A stretch of 39,838 nt of DNA from Mesobacillus subterraneus (GTDB lineage: Bacteria > Bacillota > Bacilli > Bacillales > Cytobacillaceae): positions 1-39,838 of the forward strand of contig NZ_JXIQ01000092.1 in assembly GCF_000934845.1 (NCBI RefSeq), written 5' to 3'. Positions 7,332 to 15,540 of the stretch are shown here, in pieces. The number at the start of each line of letters is the position of its first letter. Positions within the stretch are counted from its first letter, which is position 1. Below the pieces are notes generated by a model. The model did no database searches. It had not been told where the DNA came from and worked only from the letters and a program-made list of their open reading frames with translations. Made by a program: the position numbers and the translations under genes.

Positions 7332-7913
7332 TTATTGATTCGATCTTACCATCCTTGACGGAGCGGAGCTAATAACAAGAATGATCATAATGGCGCTTAA
7401 GATCATACTTGGAAGCATATAGGTTCCATTATAGATGAGTGAATAAAGCCATGTTGGCTGTCCTTCTGGTGCCCAAACTCCGAAAAAGACCCAGCCGGAA
7501 AAAAAGTGAGCGATAAAGCGAAGTGCGCTTCCCACGAAGGTACCTGCGATGATCCAGCCAATCCACTTTTTTTTATCTTCATTTTTGATATTCGCTTGGA
7601 CTTGTTTGGCAAATAGACCGGCAAATCCTAAAACAGTAAAGGCAATCAAATAATCGATGATTCCCTGAACAGGATGGAAAATTTGCGAAAAGCCTAGGAT
7701 GAATTGCAATAGCCCCAACAGGAGACCAGTGATTGCCCCTCCCTTAATTCCCCAGCGAAACGCCATCAAAAATACCGGCACCATTGCGATGGAAACCGAA
7801 CCTCCCTGCGGCCAAATTCTCGAAAATAAAAAACCGGAGAATAGATCCAGCAAGTAAGCCATTGCCGAAAATACCGCAATCTCCACTAAAAATAGAGTCT
7901 GTTCTTGTTTCAT
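7332..7913 (-). CDS. thiT: thiamine transporter ThiT (ECF S component)
   Basis: ThiT is the substrate-binding membrane subunit that captures thiamine and works with the shared EcfA/A'/T energising module. The 193-residue protein has six hydrophobic helices. It shows the family's conserved features: MAYLLDLF near the N terminus, GGSVSIAMVP, and the late segment FFSGWVFFGVWAPEG followed by YNGTYMLPS. A consensus TPP riboswitch directly upstream confirms the thiamine assignment. The gene is monocistronic and ends at a strong terminator. The energising subunits are not in this window. The start ATG at 7913 follows a GGAGGAGGAA sequence. Confidence 0.95.
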   Translation of the reverse strand: MKQEQTLFLVEIAVFSAMAYLLDLFSGFLFSRIWPQGGSVSIAMVPVFLMAFRWGIKGGAITGLLLGLLQFILGFSQIFHPVQGIIDYLIAFTVLGFAGLFAKQVQANIKNEDKKKWIGWIIAGTFVGSALRFIAHFFSGWVFFGVWAPEGQPTWLYSLIYNGTYMLPSMILSAIMIILVISSAPSRMVRSNQ

Positions 7914-7980
7914 CTTTGTTCCTCCTCCTTTTCAGAATGAGGTCCGTTTTCAACACGCCTTATCTGCTTCAGTAACAAAA

Positions 7981-8120
7981 AAAGCAATCAGGGATCGATA
8001 TAGGCTCCCAAGATTGCTTTCCTATCGCATCCACATTCCTTCGCTAGCATTACCTAACAGGTTCAAAGGGTAAGAACTCGGGCGCTCACTCTCAGCTACA
8101 CATGGCAGCTCCCCTTGTGG
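7981..8120 (-). ncRNA. TPP riboswitch with terminator expression platform (thiT leader)
   Basis: Read on the minus strand, the aptamer (8120-8031) is closed by CCACA/TGTGG. It carries the THI-box landmarks GGGGAGCT, GCTGAGAGTGAGC, ACCCTTTGAACCTG, and GTAATGCTAGCGAAGGAATG. Downstream, AAAGCAATC and GATTGCTTT (8020-7981) form an intrinsic terminator with a T-run. The layout predicts premature termination of thiT when TPP is bound. Confidence 0.97.
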
Positions 8121-8240
8121 TTATTATTTAATTTCTACGTTATGAATATACTACTTCTTCCATTCTATCACAAGTCAAAAGGGAACCTCCATGTCGATCA
8201 ACCTAGAAAAATCTCCATCAAAGTAGCAAAAATATCGGTC

Positions 8241-8324
8241 TTTTGTCACGTTTTTTTCTTTTCGACGCATTTCCACGGATGTTCTCATTTTTCGACAAAG
8301 GGATTCCGTGATTTTACAGCGAAT
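8241..8324 (+). promoter_or_regulatory. candidate sigma-H promoter and Spo0A boxes before the histidine kinase
   Basis: TTCGACA at 8291-8297 is the reverse complement of the 0A box TGTCGAA. A one-mismatch copy (TTCGACG) lies at 8261-8267, and TTTTGTCACG at 8241 is a weaker relative. AAGGGATT (8298-8305) and GAAT (8321-8324) loosely match sigma-H -35 and -10 elements. The arrangement fits early-sporulation control of the kinase at 8363; it is pattern matching only. Confidence 0.4.
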
Positions 8325-8362
8325 TTATATACCGAAAAGAAAAACTGGAGGACTACATAAAA

Positions 8363-9496
8363 ATGCTGCCAATTATGGACAACCGATTGTTTAGCTTCCT
8401 CATTAGCGAAAGGGAGCAACTCATAGCCGATTGGACTGTTAAAATTATCGTCTCGGAAGATGATCCGTATAGAGAGAAAATAACCAATAGCGCGGAGAAA
8501 ATGTATGAAATCATTCTCTCTGTTTTTTCCGACACAAAGGAAGAGCTGGAAGAACATCTCCAAAGTCTTGCTTTCATGGTAGGCGAGGAACAAGTTCACG
8601 CAAACATCAATATTGGTGATTTTGTTTTCAATGTTAATTCAGGCCGATCGATCATCTACAAGCATCTGCATAAAATGAATGTTGAGTGGCCTGAAATACA
8701 GGAGGCAATCAACCGCATTAATTACTGTTTTGATACCTTCCTGTATTATGCGGTCTCTTATTACAATGAACAGAAAAACAAAATCATTGAGGAAAAAAAT
8801 CAATTTATCGACTCTACCCATAAGGACCGGCTGACATTGCTTGGCCAGATGACATCAAGTTTTATCCATGAATTCCGTAATCCACTAACTTCCATCCAAG
8901 GATTTATTCAACTATTGAAGTCTGAACACGAGGATATGAAGTATCTAGATATCATATCGAGTGAGCTTGGACAATTGAATTTCCGAATTTCTCAATTTCT
9001 ACTTCTTTCGAAAAAAGAATTAATTGGAAAGGAAAAAAGTCTTTTTTCCTTAAATAAAATGATCGATGAGGTATTGAACTTCCTATATCCCAGCATCCTT
9101 GACACCAATGTAAGAATTATCATGGAAGTAGCGGATGAAATGGAATTGTATGGCTATGCCGATGAAATCAGACAAGTTTTGATCAATATCATCTTCAATG
9201 CGATTGATGTTCTGAGCCAGTACCGTACGGATCCTAAAATAGAAATCAAGGGATGCTTCGTGAATGATACACATATAAAAATCGAGATTTCCAATAATGG
9301 TCCGGTCATTCCCGACCAGCTGCTGAAGACGATTTTTGAACCTTTCGTGACAACGAAAACACTTGGAACTGGTCTTGGGTTATTTGTCTGCCGGGAAATA
9401 ATTGAGAAGCACAAAGGCATTCTTGCCTGCTCATCCGAACCGGATAAGACTTCCTTCATTATGCTTTTGCCATTACTTAGATTGGAGAACGAATAA
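8363..9496 (+). CDS. soluble sporulation-type sensor histidine kinase
   Basis: The 377-residue protein has no transmembrane segment. Residues 1-145 form an all-helical sensor domain. By recall this resembles the HisK_N domain of B. anthracis kinase BA2291, which has a globin-like fold that senses a hydrophobic ligand. The H-box is FIHEFRNPLTSIQGF with phospho-acceptor His169. The N-box is QVLINIIFNAIDV (Asn279), then a G1 box with NNG in place of the usual DNG, EPFVTTK, and GTGLGL (335-340). There is no adjacent response regulator, so it is an orphan, as expected for kinases feeding the Spo0F/Spo0A phosphorelay. GGAGG lies 11 nt before the ATG. Putative 0A boxes and a sigma-H-like promoter lie upstream. 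Confidence 0.85.
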   Translation: MLPIMDNRLFSFLISEREQLIADWTVKIIVSEDDPYREKITNSAEKMYEIILSVFSDTKEELEEHLQSLAFMVGEEQVHANINIGDFVFNVNSGRSIIYKHLHKMNVEWPEIQEAINRINYCFDTFLYYAVSYYNEQKNKIIEEKNQFIDSTHKDRLTLLGQMTSSFIHEFRNPLTSIQGFIQLLKSEHEDMKYLDIISSELGQLNFRISQFLLLSKKELIGKEKSLFSLNKMIDEVLNFLYPSILDTNVRIIMEVADEMELYGYADEIRQVLINIIFNAIDVLSQYRTDPKIEIKGCFVNDTHIKIEISNNGPVIPDQLLKTIFEPFVTTKTLGTGLGLFVCREIIEKHKGILACSSEPDKTSFIMLLPLLRLENE

Positions 9497-9504
9497 CATA
9501 ATCT

Positions 9505-9532
9505 TGACCCTGCCAGCGCTGGCAGGGTCAAT
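9505..9532. terminator. perfect palindromic terminator between the kinase and gltT-like gene
   Basis: A 28-bp perfect palindrome with arms TTGACCCTGCCAGC and GCTGGCAGGGTCAA is followed by seven T residues on the plus strand. It terminates the kinase and may also serve the convergent symporter. Confidence 0.85.
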
Positions 9533-9539
9533 TTTTTTC

Positions 9540-10808
9540 TTAATATTCAAGTGTTCGTTTATCCTCTGTATTTGTGATTCCGCTCCTTCCCTTTTGAAGG
9601 GAGTGCTTTTTTTCCGTTTCCGCTACAATGACAGCACACGCTGCATCCCCTGTGATATTGACAGTTGTACGCGCCATATCCAGCAGACGGTCAATTCCGA
9701 GAATCAAGCCGATCCCTTCAACCGGGAGGCCGACAGACTGGAGAACCATGGCGAGCATGATCAAACCAACGCCAGGAACGCCAGCAGTGCCGATACTTGC
9801 CAGTACTGCGGTTAACACAACAGTCACTATCTCCGTCATCGTAAGGTCCACGCCATAAACCTGTGCAATAAATATTGTTGCTACTCCCTGCATGATTGCC
9901 GTTCCGTCCATATTAATCGTTGCCCCAAGAGGCTGAACGAAGCTGCTTACCTGCTCTGGAACACGAAGGTTTTTTTGGGCAGTTTCCATTGAAACGGGAA
10001 GTGTTGCGTTGCTGCTGGATGTACTGAATGCAACTCCCATAGCTGGGGCGAAACCTTTGAAAAACTTGAACGGATTCATTTTTCCAAGGAAGTATACGGT
10101 TGATCCATACGTCAAGACAGCATGGATGATTAATGCAAGAACAACGACTAACATATATACCCCCATCGCCTTAATTGCATCGAATCCCTGGCTGCCGATC
10201 GCTGTAGCAATCAAACCAAAGGTTCCAAATGGGGCAAATTTCATGACAAGTTCTACTAAATACATCATGATGGCATTGCCTTGTTCAACAAGATTTACAA
10301 TTCCTTTTGTCTTATCACCAAGAGCTGTTAGTGCTATTCCTATGAACAAAGCAAAAACAATTACTTGAAGCATATTTCCGCTTGTCAGTGCTTCAAATGG
10401 ATTCGCCGGAATAAGATTTAAAAAGGTTTCGCTTATTGGCGGTGCTTTTTCTGCATTAAATTCGGCTCCTGTTGTATCAAATTGCCCCATCAGCCCTGGC
10501 TTAATAAGAAAGGCTAGTACAAGGCCGATTATGATGGCAATCGCTGTTGTCGCTAAAAAGTAGCTTACAGCCTTAAAACCAATTCTGCCGAGCTTCTTTG
10601 GATCTCCGAGCCCTGCTGTCCCAAGAATGATCGAAAACAAGACAATTGGCACGACCAGCATGCTGATTAAATTGATGAAAATTTTACCTAGCGGCGTAAA
10701 TAAGAATTTATCGAAAACAGTGAATAATTCTGGTGAAAAGATGTTAAGGATCAGCCCAGTCATAGCACCAAGTCCAAGGCCAATCAAAATCTTTGTCGTC
10801 AGTTTCAT
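9540..10808 (-). CDS. dicarboxylate/amino acid:cation symporter (DAACS family, GltT/GltP-like)
   Basis: This 422-residue sodium- or proton-coupled importer belongs to the glutamate transporter fold. It has eight membrane helices plus two re-entrant hairpins. Signatures are the Ser-rich tip STSSSNATLP, NMDGTA in helix 7, ASIGTAGVPG in hairpin 2, and DRLLDMARTTVNITGD in helix 8. The Arg in that last stretch (MARTT) is the residue that in other members favours acidic substrates such as glutamate or aspartate. GGGAGG precedes the ATG by 6 nt. It is monocistronic. Glutamate/aspartate uptake is the likely role; C4-dicarboxylates are possible. Confidence 0.92.
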   Translation of the reverse strand: MKLTTKILIGLGLGAMTGLILNIFSPELFTVFDKFLFTPLGKIFINLISMLVVPIVLFSIILGTAGLGDPKKLGRIGFKAVSYFLATTAIAIIIGLVLAFLIKPGLMGQFDTTGAEFNAEKAPPISETFLNLIPANPFEALTSGNMLQVIVFALFIGIALTALGDKTKGIVNLVEQGNAIMMYLVELVMKFAPFGTFGLIATAIGSQGFDAIKAMGVYMLVVVLALIIHAVLTYGSTVYFLGKMNPFKFFKGFAPAMGVAFSTSSSNATLPVSMETAQKNLRVPEQVSSFVQPLGATINMDGTAIMQGVATIFIAQVYGVDLTMTEIVTVVLTAVLASIGTAGVPGVGLIMLAMVLQSVGLPVEGIGLILGIDRLLDMARTTVNITGDAACAVIVAETEKKHSLQKGRSGITNTEDKRTLEY

Positions 10809-10929
10809 ACGATTCCTCCCAATCTAAAAAAAAGAATGTATTGATTTATTCCCTCATATGTTCTCTGTAAACCACCGTGCGAAATTAGGAATAAATTCCC
10901 TCATAAACTGATACTAGAGGTGTTGTTAT

Positions 10930-11490
10930 ATGGCTTACTTAAAAGCAGATTCTGAGATCAGCCTTCGCTTTTTTAGTTCACAGGACGCCATGGAGTTGTT
11001 CTGGCTTGTAGACACAAACAGAAAGTTCCTGCACAAGTGGCTTCCCTGGGTAGAAGGAATTCAATCTCCTGCACAGATTCTCTCTGCTATTCAAATGTGG
11101 GAAAAAAGTTTACAAGAAGGCAGCAGCTTTCACTTTGGAATCTGGTACAGAGGTATCCTTTCCGGTAGCATCAGCCTTCATTCGATCGACTGGGCTAATT
11201 CGCAGGCAAGCATCGGCTACTATTTAGGAGAAAAGTGGCAAAGCAGAGGCATTACCATCCGAGCTGTTAGCACTGTGATTAACCACGCTTTCTACGGACA
11301 TGGCCTAAATAGAATAGAAATACGATGCGGGAAGGAAAATCAGAAAAGCATAGCAATACCAGTTAAACTAGGTTTTCGTAAAGAAGGAATACTGCGCGAC
11401 GCAGAATTCCTAAATGGGAACTTTCACGACTTGATTGTTTATGGCCTTCTGGCTAGAGAATGGAACGGCGGGTCTGTTGGATTTTATTAA
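10930..11490 (+). CDS. GNAT N-acetyltransferase, RimJ/RimL-like
   Basis: The 186-residue protein matches the RimL/YdaF branch of GNAT acetyltransferases. It has an N-terminal LRFFSSQDAMELFWLVDTNR segment, LHKWLPWVEG, a central GSISLHSIDWANSQASIGYYL sheet, and the acetyl-CoA loop with QSRGI. It ends with NRIEIRCGKENQKSI and LGFRKEGILRDAEF, the family's usual C-terminal motif. By family it transfers acetyl from acetyl-CoA to a protein N terminus or small amine; the substrate is unknown. GAGGTG lies 8 nt before the ATG. It is convergent with the PAS kinase gene, with only about 27 bp between stops. Confidence 0.9.
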   Translation: MAYLKADSEISLRFFSSQDAMELFWLVDTNRKFLHKWLPWVEGIQSPAQILSAIQMWEKSLQEGSSFHFGIWYRGILSGSISLHSIDWANSQASIGYYLGEKWQSRGITIRAVSTVINHAFYGHGLNRIEIRCGKENQKSIAIPVKLGFRKEGILRDAEFLNGNFHDLIVYGLLAREWNGGSVGFY

Positions 11491-11517
11491 GACTTACATT
11501 CAATACTGGCAAACGAT

Positions 11518-12585
11518 TTACTGGATTGGCAGACTGATTGTGAATATTGTTCCCTGGGGACTTGATTGCACACTCATTTTGCCATTATGCTCTTCAATAA
11601 CTTTATGACAAACCATTAGGCCAAGACCGTTGCCGTTTTCCTTGGTTGTAAAAAAAGGAGTCCCAATCTTATCGAGATGTTCTTTTGCAATTCCTTTGCC
11701 AGCATCTTCGACCTTTATAGTTAAGTCTTCCTCTGTTTTTGAAATCGAAATATTTACCTTTCCCGGCAGGTCCATAGCATCAATTGCGTTCATCAGTAAA
11801 TTAATCAACACCTGTTTTATTTTATTCCCATCACAAAGAAACATTGCATCCTTTCCTCTTGATTTTCTGATAATTTCGACACACTTCTTCGCTGCCTCAG
11901 CATAAAGAAGGGTGATAGCATCATCAACTAATTCATTTATGTTAACAATAGTAAAGTTTGACTTATGAGGTTTCGCTATCAACATCAGCTCTCTAGATAC
12001 CTCATCAATGCGTTGAATTTCTTCTTCCATGATCGCTAAATAGCCATGATTCAGTTCTCTTCCCGCTTTCATAAGTTGGATAAAACCCTTAAGGCTTGTT
12101 AAAGGATTTTTAATTTCATGGGCAATCCCTGCTGCAAGCTGCCCAATAACGTTCAACTTTTCATATTCCAGAATCAAATGCTCCACGTTTACTTTGGCGG
12201 AATCATCAGTCTTTATCGAAATCAATTCGTAGTGCTGGTATGTATTTTGGGCACGTGTAACAGACATCTGAGAATTCACCCAGATGTATTCCCCATCCTT
12301 TCTCTCTATCCGGTATGTCAGGCTGCAAGTATCTTCTCCTTTAGGCATCGCAATTTTAGCAATTCTTTTATAGTCTTCATTATGTACGAATAAGGTGTAT
12401 AGTTTTCCGACTAGTTCATCAGGAGCATAGCCAAGCATGGATTGTACAGACGGCGAGACGTACTTTATGATGCCATCAATGGATCTTTTACAAATGAAAT
12501 GCAAGGAAGGTTCTTCCCAAATTCGCTCATTGCTTTCCCCTTCCTTTTGAAGCTCCGTTTCCAAACCAAATACAATATTTTCCAT
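11518..12585 (-). CDS. PAS-domain sensor histidine kinase, sporulation type
   Basis: The 355-residue protein is soluble. A PAS domain covers residues about 25-125 (SIDGIIKYVSPSVQSMLGY through YRIERKDGEYIWVNSQM). The H-box AAGIAHEIKNPLTSLKGF carries His156. The ATPase core follows, with QVLINLLMNAIDAM, DAGKGI, PFFTTK and GNGLGL. The FIQLMKAG-type segment after the H-box is characteristic of Spo0F-directed KinA/KinE-like kinases. No response regulator is adjacent. GGAGGG precedes the ATG by about 6 nt. It is the second such orphan kinase within 4 kb, on the opposite strand. The input signal is unknown. Confidence 0.9.
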   Translation of the reverse strand: MENIVFGLETELQKEGESNERIWEEPSLHFICKRSIDGIIKYVSPSVQSMLGYAPDELVGKLYTLFVHNEDYKRIAKIAMPKGEDTCSLTYRIERKDGEYIWVNSQMSVTRAQNTYQHYELISIKTDDSAKVNVEHLILEYEKLNVIGQLAAGIAHEIKNPLTSLKGFIQLMKAGRELNHGYLAIMEEEIQRIDEVSRELMLIAKPHKSNFTIVNINELVDDAITLLYAEAAKKCVEIIRKSRGKDAMFLCDGNKIKQVLINLLMNAIDAMDLPGKVNISISKTEEDLTIKVEDAGKGIAKEHLDKIGTPFFTTKENGNGLGLMVCHKVIEEHNGKMSVQSSPQGTIFTISLPIQ

Positions 12586-12856
12586 ATAATCCCTCCTTTT
12601 GTTTATCTTACTGAATATTTAAATATATTTCCATTCAAATGCACTAGTTGACTAAAGATCATTACTTCCTCTTATGAATCCATTTAATTGTTAAAGTCAG
12701 AATTTTTTATTATAATAAACGATGAACTTCATACATTATGTATCTCTTTCATACAATAGTAATAATCATATTAATCTTCCCCGAAATTATTCCGGATATG
12801 ATATAATTACATTTAAATGATAAAGCTGAGGTGGTATGATGGGGTAAACTATCGTA

Positions 12857-12950
12857 TCAAGAATGTAAGCACCCGAGCGGACGGAACAGCATAACAGGTA
12901 ATGGGCCTTGGCTGATCCAGCCGCGGAAATGGGCCGTTGCAGATTCTTGA
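12857..12950 (+). ncRNA. candidate structured leader RNA upstream of the CNNM gene (class unassigned)
   Basis: TCAAGAAT (12857-12864) pairs perfectly with ATTCTTGA (12943-12950), and GTAA/TTGC extends the helix past a 2-nt bulge. Enclosed are a GGCTG/CAGCC hairpin (12910-12922) and two direct copies of ATGGGCC (12901 and 12929). The region is GC-rich against an AT-rich background and lies about 90 bp before the TTG start at 13041. It does not match the consensus I remember for M-box, yybP-ykoY, ydaO, TPP, SAM or T-box leaders. A riboswitch-like role in ion control is inferred from the gene. Confidence 0.5.
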
Positions 12951-12994
12951 AAAATTTTATTTATTTAATTGAAGTCAATAAAGCTTAATTTACT

Positions 12995-13008
12995 AGGAGG
13001 TGACTCCT
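12995..13008 (+). promoter_or_regulatory. hairpin AGGAG-GTGA-CTCCT in the CNNM leader
   Basis: A 5-bp stem with a GNRA-type loop (GUGA) contains an AGGAGG Shine-Dalgarno-like sequence. No ATG follows at normal spacing, so it either belongs to the structured leader or masks a ribosome binding site for an unseen short frame. Confidence 0.4.
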
Positions 13009-13040
13009 TACCTGCAGATCTGTGGGTTAAGGGAATTTAT

Positions 13041-14387
13041 TTGGACATATTTAACTTGGTTTGGATTGCCATTTTAATTGCGCTAACGGCATTTTTTGTC
13101 GTTTCGGAATTTGCGATCGTTAAAGTGCGAACTTCCAGAATAGACCAATTAATAGAAGAAGGCAGCAAAAAAGCGATACTGGCCAAAAGAGTCATTAGCG
13201 GCTTGGATGAATATCTTTCAGCTTGCCAATTGGGAATCACGGTTACCGCCCTTGCTATTGGCTGGCTCGGAGAACCGACAATAGCCAAATTACTGGAGCC
13301 GTTGTTCATTAGACTGAATGTCTCTCCGTCTCTAGGTCATATCTTGTCTGTTGGAATTGCCTTTGCAGCCATTACATTCCTACATGTCGTAATTGGTGAA
13401 TTGGCTCCAAAGACTTTAGCAATTCAAAAAGCAGAGTGGGTATCGTTGAATACCGCAGGTCCGCTGATCTTATTTTATAAGGTTATGTATCCATTTATTT
13501 GGATATTAAATGGATCTGCACGCCTTACAGTTGGCCTATTCGGACTTAAGCCTGCCTCAGAAAATGATTTAGCACATTCTGAAGAGGAACTGCGCATTAT
13601 TCTTTCTGAAAGCTTAAAAAGTGGCGAAATCAACCAGTCAGAGTTTAAGTATGTAAATAAAATCTTCGAATTCGACAACAGGATTGCTAAGGAAATCATG
13701 GTGCCACGTACCGAAATCATTTCCTTGTCGATGGAAGATTCACTGGAGACTTTCCTTCAGATTGTAAAAGATGAAAAATTCACCCGCTATCCTGTCATTG
13801 ATGGCGACAAGGACCATATCGTCGGTCTCGTTAACATCAAGGAGTTCATGACTGATTTGATTCAAGATCAGGACCGCGGCAAAAAAGCAATCGCATCTTA
13901 TATTCGCCCTATTATCAGAGTCATTGACAGCATTCCGATTCATGATTTGCTGGTAAAAATGCAAAAGGAACGCATTCACATGGCGATCTTGATGGACGAA
14001 TACGGAGGTACGTCAGGACTTGTAACAGTTGAAGATATCCTGGAGGAAATTGTAGGCGAAATTCGTGACGAGTTCGATATGGATGAAGTGCCTATGATTC
14101 GCAAAATTAAAGAAAGCCACTATATTATTGATGCGAAAATGCTTGTAAGCGAGCTAAATGATCTTCTTGCCCTTGAGATTAATGATGAAGACGTAGATAC
14201 ACTCGGAGGCTGGATCCTTACCAAGAATTATGAAGTAAAACAGGGAGACGTGGTCAGTTTCGGCATGTACCATTTCAAAATCATTGAAATGGAAGAACAT
14301 CACATCAAGTATATTGAAGTGACAAAACAACCCGAACGAGAACCATCAGAAAATTTTTTTATAAACAAGACTGAAGTAGTCTCTTAA
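13041..14387 (+). CDS. CNNM/MpfA-type membrane protein (DUF21-CBS pair-CorC_HlyC)
   Basis: This is a magnesium-protection or efflux-type protein of the CNNM family, like B. subtilis MpfA (YhdP). Domain order is a DUF21 membrane domain (about 1-190, including SEFAIVKVRTSRIDQL and ACQLGITVTALAIGWLGEPT), then two CBS motifs (about 200-340, starting KEIMVPRTEI). A C-terminal CorC_HlyC domain follows, with GGTSGLVTVEDILEEIVGEIRDE as the linker. An upstream TTG at 12969 is in frame. Homologues, by recall, start at MDI, which here is TTG GAC ATA at 13041 with AAGGG 7 nt upstream, giving 448 residues. A structured leader precedes it and a strong terminator follows, so it is a single-gene unit. Mg2+ is the likeliest substrate; Co2+ or others cannot be excluded. 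Confidence 0.88.
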   Translation: MDIFNLVWIAILIALTAFFVVSEFAIVKVRTSRIDQLIEEGSKKAILAKRVISGLDEYLSACQLGITVTALAIGWLGEPTIAKLLEPLFIRLNVSPSLGHILSVGIAFAAITFLHVVIGELAPKTLAIQKAEWVSLNTAGPLILFYKVMYPFIWILNGSARLTVGLFGLKPASENDLAHSEEELRIILSESLKSGEINQSEFKYVNKIFEFDNRIAKEIMVPRTEIISLSMEDSLETFLQIVKDEKFTRYPVIDGDKDHIVGLVNIKEFMTDLIQDQDRGKKAIASYIRPIIRVIDSIPIHDLLVKMQKERIHMAILMDEYGGTSGLVTVEDILEEIVGEIRDEFDMDEVPMIRKIKESHYIIDAKMLVSELNDLLALEINDEDVDTLGGWILTKNYEVKQGDVVSFGMYHFKIIEMEEHHIKYIEVTKQPEREPSENFFINKTEVVS

Positions 14388-14390
14388 TCA

Positions 14391-14422
14391 AAAGCCCGGA
14401 CAGATTTTACTGTCTGGGCTTT
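14391..14422 (+). terminator. intrinsic terminator after the CNNM gene
   Basis: The arms AAAGCCCGGACAG and CTGTCTGGGCTTT (one G-U) are followed by more T residues. It can also serve the convergent CDF gene. Confidence 0.85.
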
Positions 14423-14431
14423 TTCATCTTT

Positions 14432-15379
14432 TTAAAGCTTCCACGTCTGGACATCATCCGCTTCGATGATACCCATGACTACATCGTCCACATCCGGATC
14501 TGCCAGCACTTTATCCCGGACCCTAAACTTAATATCATCGGCATCTGCCAGTGTCAGTCCTTTACGAAGTTCTAAATAGCTTTCAACATGATACTGTCTA
14601 CCCTCTTGAATAATTCTTAGTGTATTAATATCCACCACATCTGGATCGGACAGGATCAACTGAGCAATCCGGTCCTCCACTACCTTTGGTGCCGCTACAC
14701 CAATTAAGCCAACGGTATTTTCATAGCCAATCTTCACAGCAATTCCAACCAGCAAAATGCCAATTAATAAAGTTCCAATGCCATCGAGCAAATAAAAGCC
14801 AGTTACATCAGCAAGTACAATGGAAACCAAAGCAATCAGCGCACCGAATGTTGCGATTAAATCCTCATAGAATACCAATCTTGTCGGAGGCGCAGCAAAA
14901 CTTACTTTTTTAAAAGCGTTAGGGATTATCCCAAAACCTGTTGCTTCACTTCTCGTTTCATGGGAGATTTCCTTCATTGCCTTAATCAGGATACTGCCAT
15001 CGACAAGAACTGATACTATCATGATCAGTACGTTCAACCACATATTAGAAGAAGATTTTGGATGCTGAATCAGTTCCCATCCCTTGAGGATTGTTTCGTA
15101 CGCCATAATAGAAATAATAATGACAGCTAAAAGTACAAATAAATTCACAACCCTTCCAAAACCGGTTGGAAACCTTTTAGTTGCTTCCTTTTCTGAAATG
15201 GAACTGCCAATGAATACAAAAAATTGATTTAGAGCATCGGCAATTGAATGAAGGGTCGTAGCCAACATCGTACCACTTCCACTGATACCTGCCGCAACTC
15301 CTTTAATGATGGCAAGGAATGTATTTCCTAGCGCAGCAATTCCCGAGGATTTGTTTCCTCTTTTTAAAAATTCTATCAT
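14432..15379 (-). CDS. cation diffusion facilitator family transporter
   Basis: The 315-residue CDF antiporter moves divalent metal (Zn, Mn, Fe or Co) out in exchange for protons. There are six membrane helices: HSIADALNQ in TM2 carries one metal-site pair (His and Asp), and EDLIATFGALIAL in TM5 carries the second. The C-terminal cytoplasmic domain (about 235-315, RIIQEGRQYHVESYLELRKG) has the alpha-beta dimer fold. It lacks the His-rich N terminus of the CzcD-type CDF at 21561 and belongs to a different branch, closer to SLC30A9-like proteins. GAAGGG precedes the ATG. It lies convergent to the CNNM gene, making two ion-homeostasis genes side by side. Confidence 0.88.
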   Translation of the reverse strand: MIEFLKRGNKSSGIAALGNTFLAIIKGVAAGISGSGTMLATTLHSIADALNQFFVFIGSSISEKEATKRFPTGFGRVVNLFVLLAVIIISIMAYETILKGWELIQHPKSSSNMWLNVLIMIVSVLVDGSILIKAMKEISHETRSEATGFGIIPNAFKKVSFAAPPTRLVFYEDLIATFGALIALVSIVLADVTGFYLLDGIGTLLIGILLVGIAVKIGYENTVGLIGVAAPKVVEDRIAQLILSDPDVVDINTLRIIQEGRQYHVESYLELRKGLTLADADDIKFRVRDKVLADPDVDDVVMGIIEADDVQTWKL

Positions 15380-15497
15380 CGATTCCCTTCCTCCATCCGC
15401 TAATTACTTTCTGATTCTCTTATATTTTTCACATTTCAAGCATCTTTAAACATGGATGTTCTCGAATGATTGCCTAAAAGATTTTTTAAAATAGAAA

Positions 15498-15530
15498 AAA
15501 AGCCACCAGAATTGTCCACTGACGGCTTTT
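15498..15530 (-). terminator. intrinsic terminator after the radical SAM gene
   Basis: AAAAGCC and GGCTTTT arms, with an inner CAG/CTG pairing, are followed by a T-run on the minus strand directly after the stop codon. Confidence 0.7.
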
Positions 15531-15540
15531 GATTCGCTAT

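Noticed and set aside
12857-12950. Known riboswitch class (M-box, yybP-ykoY, ydaO, cobalamin, T-box)
   Set aside because: I compared remembered consensus landmarks and found no convincing match, so no class is assigned.
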